A DNA stretch of 6,306 nucleotides from Novosphingobium sp. (GTDB lineage Bacteria; Pseudomonadota; Alphaproteobacteria; Sphingomonadales; Sphingomonadaceae): positions 1 through 6,306 of the forward strand of contig JAURNJ010000037.1 in NCBI GenBank assembly GCA_030830245.1, read 5' to 3'. Below, piece by piece: positions 1 to 5,038 of the stretch. Numbering within the stretch: position 1 is the first letter of the stretch; every line of letters begins with the position of its first letter. The translations under genes were made by a program, and so were the position numbers. The notes beneath the pieces were generated by a model. It did no database searches, had not been told where the DNA came from, and saw nothing but the letters and a program-made list of their open reading frames with translations.

Positions 1-490
1 CATAGCGGGTAAGCTGCTCGACGAAGGCGAGCTGTCGCGCCTCGATCCTTGCGAGACCGGTTGCGTCGGGAAGCGCGCTGCTGACCTTGTCGATGGTGCG
101 CTTCGATTCGTTGCTGCTGTCACTGACGGTCTCGCCAACAGCGGCTTCGACCGGCAGATCGCCGATGTGCGATTCAACCATGCGTTCGATGAAAGCCTGG
201 CGACGCGCAAGGTCTTCGGTCACCGAATCGAGACCATTGCGGTACTGCCTGACCCGATTCTCGGCGTTTGTGACCTTGGCTTCCCGATCCAGCAGCGATA
301 ATCGATCATGTTCGGCATTGAAGCGCGCTAAGGATGCGATGATCATTGTTGCCGCCCAGCCGAGCAGAAGCACAACAACAACGGCCGACACAAGCGCTTG
401 GAATTGCGTGGTTATCTTGATGAATCGCACTTGTCCCTGCGAGCGCATGATGAACTCGCGCTCAGGGAACAGGGTTCTCAGCCGTCGCAT
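1..490 (-). CDS. Membrane-anchored M23 (LytM-type) peptidoglycan peptidase, N-terminal part (partial)
   Basis: Reading the minus strand from the ATG at 490-488 gives an open frame of 163 codons with no stop, running off the left edge. The protein starts MRRLRTLFPERE, has a basic juxtamembrane segment, one hydrophobic helix at about residues 32-54 (rich in V, L and A), then a charged, heptad-like stretch (about 56-160) that looks like a periplasmic coiled coil. From memory, this start and topology match the N-terminus of sphingomonad M23 family metallopeptidases, whose zinc-binding LytM domain lies further downstream and is not visible here. The expected role is cleavage of peptide cross-links in periplasmic murein, anchored in the inner membrane. 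The start is uncertain: an in-frame TTG at 517-515 follows a run of six G by 5 bases and would add nine residues, and an internal ATG lies at 448-446. The gene is divergent from proA. Its base composition seems less GC-rich than that of the plus-strand genes. Family assignment rests on the N-terminus only. Confidence 0.75.
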   Translation of the reverse strand, partial: MRRLRTLFPEREFIMRSQGQVRFIKITTQFQALVSAVVVVLLLGWAATMIIASLARFNAEHDRLSLLDREAKVTNAENRVRQYRNGLDSVTEDLARRQAFIERMVESHIGDLPVEAAVGETVSDSSNESKRTIDKVSSALPDATGLARIEARQLAFVEQLTRY

Positions 491-752
491 GAGCGACCCG
501 CCAGCCAAAAGTTTCAAAGCAACCCCCCGTTTGGTGCAAAGCCGGTGCAAATGGACGCACAGAGGGCCGGGGGCTAGCAGCCCGGATTGCCACTGGCGAG
601 TCTGGAAGGTGTCGCTGCGATAGTATTGTGAGATGAATCGGGCGCGACTCACGATGAACCGTGCATTAACGAAACACCCCCCGATGGACCGCTGTGGCCC
701 GCTCTTGATTTACGGCGATGACAGCGCGGCGAGCCACTGCTAATCGGTCGCG
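491..752. other. Divergent intergenic region between the M23 gene and proA
   Basis: These 262 bases separate two divergent genes and should hold both promoters. I could not place a convincing -35/-10 pair on either strand; the best isolated -10-like element is TACTAT on the minus strand near 620, without a good -35. The region contains a tandem GGTGCAAA repeat (533-551), a weak hairpin around 567-585 without a T tract, and a 36-codon plus-strand open frame (633-743) that I do not accept as a gene. No RNA gene or mobile-element remnant was seen. Confidence 0.6.
533..551. repeat. Tandem direct repeat GGTGCAAA, 11-base period
   Basis: GGTGCAAA occurs at 533-540 and again at 544-551, separated by GCC. 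The two copies are thus offset by 11 bases, about one helical turn, and would lie on the same DNA face. They sit 43 bases upstream of the ATG of the minus-strand M23 gene (16 bases upstream of its alternative TTG start), where on that strand they read TTTGCACC twice. The arrangement would suit a direct-repeat operator or activator site, but no known regulator motif was recognised. Confidence 0.4.
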
Positions 753-2027
753 ATGAACATCCAGTCTTCCGTCGCCGTCGATCCTGCGGAACTTGTCGCC
801 CGGCTCGGAGCCGAAGGACGAGCGGCGCAACGTCAACTCGCGCGTTCGAGCGACGCGCAGAAGGCTGCTGCCCTGCGCGCCGCGGCGCAAGCGATCCGCA
901 CCGCTGAAGCCGAAGTGCTTACCGCCAATGCCAAGGATCTCGCCGAGGGCGAGGCCAATGGCCTGAGCGTGGCCATGTTGGACCGGTTGCGCCTCGATCC
1001 TGCACGGCTTGCAGCCATCGCCGATGCGGTTGACCAGATCGCCGCATTGCCCGACCGGGTCGGAGAGACGATCGACACGACGGTCCGCCCGAACGGGCTT
1101 GTGCTCTCGCGCGTGCGGGTGCCCATCGGTCTGATCGGCATCATTTACGAAAGTCGCCCCAATGTCACTGTCGATGCGGCGGCGCTTTGCCTTCGTTCGG
1201 GCAATGCGACGCTGTTGCGCGGCGGTAGCGAGGCGGTCCATTCCAACCGTGCGCTGCACGCTGCCTTTGTGGCCGGGATCGAATCTGCGGGAACGCCCGC
1301 GGCTGCGGTGCAGCTGATGCCGACGCAGGACAGGGAAGCGGTTGGCGCCATGCTGGCGGCGGCGGGCACCATCGACATGATCGTGCCGCGCGGCGGCAAG
1401 AGCCTGGTGGCAAGGGTGCAGAACGACGCGCGCGTGCCGGTGCTCGCCCACCTCGACGGCATTTGCCACACCTACATCCATTCCGCTGCCGATCCTGAGA
1501 TGGCGCGCGCCGTAGCGCTCAATGCCAAGATGCGCCGCACCGGCATTTGCGGAGCCATGGAAACGCTGCTGCTCGACGCCCGCTTCGCCGGCGCACCCAC
1601 AGTGCTTGCTGCCCTGATCGAGGCTGGCTGCGAACTGCGCGGTGATGCCCGGGCTCAGGCGCTCGATCCGCGAATCGGACCGGCCTCGGATGAGGACTGG
1701 GACACCGAATATCTCGATGCCGTGCTCTCGGTCGCAGTGGTCGACGGGCTCGACGAAGCCTTGGCCCACATCGCCCACCACAGTTCGAACCACACCGATG
1801 CCATCGTTACCCAGGACGAGGCGGTGGCGGAGCGGTTCCTAGCCGAAGTCGACAGCGCCATCGTCATGGTCAATGCCTCAAGTCAGTTCGCCGATGGCGG
1901 CGAGTTAGGACTGGGAGCGGAGATCGGCATCGCTACCGGACGCCTGCATGCACGCGGGCCGGTCGCGCTCGAAGGACTGACGACCTACAAGTGGCTGGTG
2001 CGCGGCACGGGCCAGTTGCGACCCTGA
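753..2027 (+). CDS. proA: Gamma-glutamyl phosphate reductase (glutamate-5-semialdehyde dehydrogenase)
   Basis: ProA reduces L-glutamate 5-phosphate to glutamate 5-semialdehyde with NADPH, the second step of proline synthesis from glutamate, in the cytoplasm. The 424-residue product is close to the usual length of about 417 and belongs to the aldehyde dehydrogenase superfamily. Family landmarks are visible in order: VPIGLIGIIYESRPNVT (about 123-139) and LRSGNATLLRGGSEA (147-161) in the cofactor-binding part, VPRGGKSL (211-218), HLDGICHTY (233-241), and the active-site segment KMRRTGICGAMET with the expected catalytic cysteine at 266. The C-terminus carries the typical GPVALEGLTTYKW. The ATG at 753 has only a weak purine stretch upstream; no better in-frame start was seen. 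nadD follows directly. Its usual partner proB, encoding glutamate 5-kinase, is not present upstream within the window. Confidence 0.97.
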   Translation: MNIQSSVAVDPAELVARLGAEGRAAQRQLARSSDAQKAAALRAAAQAIRTAEAEVLTANAKDLAEGEANGLSVAMLDRLRLDPARLAAIADAVDQIAALPDRVGETIDTTVRPNGLVLSRVRVPIGLIGIIYESRPNVTVDAAALCLRSGNATLLRGGSEAVHSNRALHAAFVAGIESAGTPAAAVQLMPTQDREAVGAMLAAAGTIDMIVPRGGKSLVARVQNDARVPVLAHLDGICHTYIHSAADPEMARAVALNAKMRRTGICGAMETLLLDARFAGAPTVLAALIEAGCELRGDARAQALDPRIGPASDEDWDTEYLDAVLSVAVVDGLDEALAHIAHHSSNHTDAIVTQDEAVAERFLAEVDSAIVMVNASSQFADGGELGLGAEIGIATGRLHARGPVALEGLTTYKWLVRGTGQLRP

Positions 2028-2032
2028 GCGAA

Positions 2033-2704
2033 GTGACCCATCTGCGACGCCGCCGGATCGGGCTGCTCGGCGGCAGCTTCAATCCCGCGCATGGCGGGCA
2101 CCGCAGCATTTCCCTCTTCGCGCGGCGCGCGCTCGGGCTGGACGAAGTCTGGTGGCTGGTCTCGCCCGGCAATCCCCTGAAGCCCCGGCGCGGCATGGCG
2201 CCGCTTTCGGCACGGTTCGCCTCGGCGCAAAGGCTAGCTCGGCGCGCACCGATTCGAGTGACCGCAATCGAGCGGGATCTAGGGACGCGCTTTACCATCG
2301 ATACGCTGCGCGCGATCAAGCACCGCTTTCCAAAGTGCGAGTTCGTCTGGCTGATGGGAGCAGACAATCTCGCCCAACTCGACCAATGGAAAGACTGGCG
2401 CGCAATCGCGCGTGCGATGCCGATTGCAGCGATTGCCAGACCGGGTTATGATGGTACTGCCGTGGCGAGCCCCGCCATGGCCTGGCTCGGGCGATACCGA
2501 ACTCTCGCGGCCAGCTTACGGCAACCGGAAATGTGGAGCGCACCCGCTCTGGTGCTATTGCGTTTCGTCCCCGACCGGCGTTCGGCGACCCAGCTTCGTC
2601 GCAGCGATCCGGATTGGGCCAGCCACTTGTCGGCACGTCATCAGCGAGATGGCGTAACCCGGCGCCTGCTGGAGCCAGAAACATTGTCCGGGGCCTCGCA
2701 TTGA
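2033..2704 (+). CDS. nadD: Nicotinate-nucleotide adenylyltransferase
   Basis: NadD transfers AMP from ATP to nicotinate mononucleotide to make deamido-NAD, the penultimate step of NAD synthesis. The product from GTG 2033 is 223 residues. It shows the nucleotidyltransferase signature GGSFNPAHGGH (13-23, containing HxGH), WWLVSPGNPLK (40-50), LMGADN (107-112) followed by QLDQWKDW, and near the C-terminus SATQLR (184-189), the counterpart of the ISxTxxR ATP-binding motif. The start is a choice. GTG 2033 lies 5 bases after the proA stop and puts the first beta strand close to the N-terminus, as is usual, but has no good Shine-Dalgarno sequence. GTG 1991 would overlap proA by 37 bases and add 14 residues not expected in the family; it has GAAGGA at 1971-1976, 14 bases upstream. 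Tight linkage to proA suggests translational coupling. Confidence 0.93.
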   Translation: MTHLRRRRIGLLGGSFNPAHGGHRSISLFARRALGLDEVWWLVSPGNPLKPRRGMAPLSARFASAQRLARRAPIRVTAIERDLGTRFTIDTLRAIKHRFPKCEFVWLMGADNLAQLDQWKDWRAIARAMPIAAIARPGYDGTAVASPAMAWLGRYRTLAASLRQPEMWSAPALVLLRFVPDRRSATQLRRSDPDWASHLSARHQRDGVTRRLLEPETLSGASH

Positions 2705-2798
2705 GGCTCGCGCCGCACATTGCCGCGCCAAACCCGATTGTTCCAATTTCATTCGCTTGCAGTCCGGTGGTGCGACATCGGCCCTGCAGGATCATTTC

Positions 2799-2803
2799 AG
2801 GAG
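2799..2803 (+). promoter_or_regulatory. Probable ribosome binding site of rsfS
   Basis: AGGAG lies 14 bases before the rsfS ATG at 2818, at the long end of normal spacing. It is the clearest Shine-Dalgarno-like sequence in the 113-base nadD-rsfS gap, and supports the full-length start over the in-frame internal ATG in the LLAMVLESLDD segment. I saw no convincing promoter or terminator in the same gap. Confidence 0.5.
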
Positions 2804-2817
2804 TGAACGAGACCTAA

Positions 2818-3219
2818 ATGAGTCAGCCACAAACCCAGCCGGCCAAGACCGGCGCCGCACCTGTCGCTGTTGCTGGTAACACCGAGCCCCTGCTGGCCAT
2901 GGTGCTCGAATCGCTCGACGACGATCAGGCGCAGGAAGTCGTCACGATCCCGCTCGAAGGCAAATCGAGCATTGCCGACCACATGATAGTTGCCTCGGGC
3001 CGCTCGTCGCGGCAGGTCACGGCAATCGCCCAGAAACTTGCCGAACGCATCAAGCACGCCGGCTACGGCTCGCCCAAGATCGAAGGCTTGCCCGCAGCAG
3101 ATTGGGTGGTGGTCGACGCAGGAGACGTGATCGTTCATGTGTTTCGCCCCGAAGTGCGCAGTTTCTACAACCTGGAGCGCATGTGGGGATTCGGCGACGC
3201 AGCGGCCGGCGCGGCGTGA
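2818..3219 (+). CDS. rsfS: Ribosomal silencing factor RsfS (Iojap family)
   Basis: RsfS binds ribosomal protein uL14 on the 50S subunit and blocks joining with 30S, lowering translation when nutrients are scarce. The product has 133 residues. After a Q-, P- and A-rich, probably disordered leader (about 1-21), the Iojap domain runs from about 23 to 123 with family segments KSSIADHMIVASGRSSRQV (49-67), EGLPAADWVVVDAGDVIVH (89-107) and the hallmark FRPEVRSFYNLERMW (109-123). The ATG at 2818 is supported by AGGAG at 2799-2803. The gene lies between nadD and rlmH, the classic neighbourhood of this family in many bacteria, which links NAD synthesis and ribosome function by position only. A gap of 113 bases from nadD leaves room for a separate promoter, though none could be identified. 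Confidence 0.96.
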   Translation: MSQPQTQPAKTGAAPVAVAGNTEPLLAMVLESLDDDQAQEVVTIPLEGKSSIADHMIVASGRSSRQVTAIAQKLAERIKHAGYGSPKIEGLPAADWVVVDAGDVIVHVFRPEVRSFYNLERMWGFGDAAAGAA

Positions 3220-3240
3220 GCCGCCTGACCGGATAGCGGC
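3211..3240 (+). other. Overlapping alternative hairpins at the rsfS stop codon
   Basis: GCGGC at 3211-3215 can pair with GCCGC at 3220-3224 across a GTGA loop (GNRA type) that contains the rsfS stop TGA (3217-3219). The same GCCGC can instead pair with GCGGC at 3236-3240 across an 11-base loop. The two stems exclude each other. No T tract follows, so this is not an intrinsic terminator. Five-base GC stems arise often by chance in sequence this rich in GC, so function is unproven. Confidence 0.3.
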
Positions 3241-3260
3241 CAGCTTCAGCAATCCCCATC

Positions 3261-3683
3261 ATGCTCCTGCACGTAATTGCCCGCGGCAAGATTGCGCGCT
3301 CGCCCGAGGCCGACCTGTTCGAGCGCTATACACGGCGTATCACCTGGCCACTGCGGCACTCCGAGCTTCCCGACAGCGGGGGCAAGGTTCCCGATCCGCA
3401 ACCGCCCTTTCGCACCGTGCTGCTCGATGAGCGCGGCGAACAGCTTACTTCGGAAAAGTTCGCAACCATTCTGGGACGCTGGCGCGACGACGGGGTGCGC
3501 GAGGCGCGCTTCGTGCTCGGCGCCGCAGACGGCCATGACGACGCTGCGCGAGCCGGGGCAGACCTGCTCATCGCCTTCGGAGCGATGACCTGGCCACATT
3601 TGCTGGCGCGGGCCATGCTGGCCGAACAGCTATGGCGCGCAACCAGCATCCTGGCCGGGCACCCCTATCACCGCGCAGGCTAG
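3261..3683 (+). CDS. rlmH: 23S rRNA (pseudouridine1915-N3)-methyltransferase RlmH
   Basis: RlmH is a SPOUT-family methyltransferase that uses S-adenosylmethionine to methylate N3 of pseudouridine 1915 in helix 69 of 23S rRNA on assembled 70S ribosomes. The product has 140 residues, shorter than the E. coli protein of 155. The N-terminus MLLHVIARGKI matches the first strand of the fold. FVLGAADGH (84-92) corresponds to the glycine-rich cofactor loop (GGPEG in E. coli; here the second glycine is alanine). The C-terminal knot carries MTWPHLLARAMLAEQLWRA (109-127) and the hallmark HPYHR (134-138). The ATG at 3261 is the only sensible start: an in-frame stop lies at 3234-3236 and no start codon falls between. 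No Shine-Dalgarno sequence is visible in the preceding 20 bases, so initiation may depend on coupling or on an unusual mechanism. envC follows after 34 bases. Confidence 0.95.
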   Translation: MLLHVIARGKIARSPEADLFERYTRRITWPLRHSELPDSGGKVPDPQPPFRTVLLDERGEQLTSEKFATILGRWRDDGVREARFVLGAADGHDDAARAGADLLIAFGAMTWPHLLARAMLAEQLWRATSILAGHPYHRAG

Positions 3684-3717
3684 CCCTGTTCCGACCAAGG
3701 CTCTATGAGCGCGCATC

Positions 3718-4953
3718 ATGCCCGGCTTCCCGCGATCCCTGTTGCTCCTCGCGTTCCCGGTGGCGGCGTTGGCAGCCAGCGCGGTCTTGGCGCAGGCGAG
3801 CCTCGACCCGGCCCTGCGAACCAGCGGCGATCCGGCTATGGCACGCGGTGCGCTTGCCCGCGCGGTCAAGGAAGGCAAGCGTGCGGCCTATCGTGCCGAA
3901 AGGCTGGAGGAAGATGCGCGCCGGGCAACCCAGATTGCCGATCGCACCGCCGCGCAAGCTGCCGCAGTGGCGGCCCGCATTCAGGAGACCGAAGCGCGGA
4001 TTTCAGCGCGGCAAGCGCAACTCAAGTTGATGGCATTGCAGCGCGAGCGGCTCAACGCCCGGCTGGCAGAGCGGCAGGAGCCTCTGATCCGGCTGTCCGC
4101 TGCCCTGCAGCGGCTCTCGCGCCGCCCGCCAGTGCTCGGTCTGCTGCGGCCCGGTTCGGTGCGCGACGCGGTCTATCTGCGCGCCATGCTCGATACGATG
4201 CTGCCCGAGGTCGAGAGGCGCACGGCGGCTTTGCGCAGCGAACTCGCCCGCATCCGCAAGCTGGCGCAGGAGGAGGCCGCCGCTGCGACAGCCCTGAGCC
4301 GCGAGCAAAAGCGCTTGCGCCAGCGCCAGAGTCGGCTGGCTGTCCTGGAGACCGACCAGCGGCTTGATTCCCTGCGGGTTGCCGGGATTGCCTCGCGCGA
4401 GAACGAACGGGCGCTGGCGCTGGCGGAACGCGCCAGGGATCTCGAACAACTGATCGAGGTGGTTGGCGAGCAAGGGCGGTTGCGCGAGGAGCTAGCCGCG
4501 CTTCCGGGCTCGGTCATGCGCCCGGCGCGGCCCTCGGAATCAAAGATCGTCAGCGATCCGGAATCCTCGGCTATGCCGCGCGGCCTCTCGACCTATATCA
4601 TTCCGGTTGCAGGCAGGCTGGTGACGGGCTTTGGCGAAGCGACCGGAACCGGACGCAGCTCGCGCGGGATTGTCCTTGCGGCCAAAGGCGGCGCGCAAGC
4701 GGTTGCCCCCGCTCCGGGCAGGGTCGCCTTCGCCGGGCCCTATCGCGGCTTCGGGCGGATTGTCATTATCGAGCACGATGGCGGTTGGACCTCTTTGGTG
4801 ACAGGGCTGGCGAGTCTCGATGTCGAGGCGGGCGAGAGGCTGGTTTCCGGATCGTCGCTGGGAGTGGTCGAGCCGAGCGATGGACAGGTCCGGCTGGAGC
4901 TGCGGCAGGGCGGCGAGCCGGTCAATCCGCTGCGTTATCTGGGCGGGATGTAA
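3718..4953 (+). CDS. envC: EnvC-like murein hydrolase activator with degenerate LytM domain
   Basis: The 411-residue product has a Sec-type signal peptide (basic n-region with R6, hydrophobic core 8-24, probable cleavage near AQA at 25-27), then long, charged, Q-, E- and R-rich segments (about 45-125 and 160-262) that look like coiled coil. A C-terminal LytM/M23 domain follows (about 293-409, ending PVNPLRYL). In the EnvC family this layout couples the FtsEX complex at the division site to activation of periplasmic amidases. The zinc ligands of active LytM enzymes are missing: the HxGxD position reads SRGIV (315-319) and the HxH position reads QVR (390-392). The protein is therefore expected to activate other hydrolases rather than cut murein itself, as E. 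coli EnvC does. The start at 3718 gives the signal peptide directly; AAGG lies at 3697-3700. The gene sits between rlmH and ctpA. Symbol by family and synteny. Confidence 0.88.
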   Translation: MPGFPRSLLLLAFPVAALAASAVLAQASLDPALRTSGDPAMARGALARAVKEGKRAAYRAERLEEDARRATQIADRTAAQAAAVAARIQETEARISARQAQLKLMALQRERLNARLAERQEPLIRLSAALQRLSRRPPVLGLLRPGSVRDAVYLRAMLDTMLPEVERRTAALRSELARIRKLAQEEAAAATALSREQKRLRQRQSRLAVLETDQRLDSLRVAGIASRENERALALAERARDLEQLIEVVGEQGRLREELAALPGSVMRPARPSESKIVSDPESSAMPRGLSTYIIPVAGRLVTGFGEATGTGRSSRGIVLAAKGGAQAVAPAPGRVAFAGPYRGFGRIVIIEHDGGWTSLVTGLASLDVEAGERLVSGSSLGVVEPSDGQVRLELRQGGEPVNPLRYLGGM

Positions 4954-4984
4954 TGGTGGCTTGCAACCGTGTCGTGCGGACATC

Positions 4985-4999
4985 TGGCGTTAACCGCCA
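4985..4999 (+). other. Small hairpin in the envC-ctpA spacer
   Basis: TGGCG (4985-4989) and CGCCA (4995-4999) are exact inverted repeats around TTAAC, giving a 5-base stem and 5-base loop in the 85-base gap between envC and ctpA. It is not followed by a T run and so is not an intrinsic terminator. It abuts AAGG (4999-5002), a possible Shine-Dalgarno sequence for the upstream alternative ctpA start at 5012. Its role, if any, is unknown. Confidence 0.3.
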
Positions 5000-5038
5000 A
5001 GGCGCAATAGAATGCCCTCGAAAGGCGGACTGGCTTCG

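Noticed and set aside
567..585. A hairpin, GGGCT-AGC-AGCCC with a bulged extension, as a possible terminator
   Set aside because: The loop has only three bases and no T tract follows on either strand; it lies between divergent genes where no terminator is needed.
87..623. A 178-codon plus-strand open frame at the left end
   Set aside because: It overlaps the minus-strand M23 peptidase N-terminus, which has a membrane helix and coiled-coil pattern. The plus-strand translation is rich in S, R and T and resembles nothing known to me.
633..743. A 36-codon plus-strand open frame just before proA that could be a leader peptide
   Set aside because: It has no Shine-Dalgarno sequence, no run of proline codons (only two adjacent prolines), and no attenuator-like hairpin with a T tract after it.
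666..1793. A 375-codon minus-strand open frame covering most of proA
   Set aside because: It is rich in R, G, H and A with no recognisable domain, and lies opposite a gene with clear ProA motifs. Long antisense frames are expected opposite GC-biased third positions.
2705..2817. The nadD-rsfS gap as a place for a small gene, RNA or promoter
   Set aside because: No start codon with a ribosome binding site for a small gene, no stable hairpin with a T tract, and no acceptable -35/-10 spacing was found (TTGCAG near 2758 has no partner). A plus-strand open frame crossing it (2533-2817) is mostly a shadow of nadD.
3705..4367. A 220-codon plus-strand frame overlapping the start of envC
   Set aside because: It is out of frame with the envC reading that has a signal peptide, coiled coil and LytM domain; its translation is R-, A- and G-rich and low in complexity. 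AAGG sits close to its ATG, but that alone is not enough.
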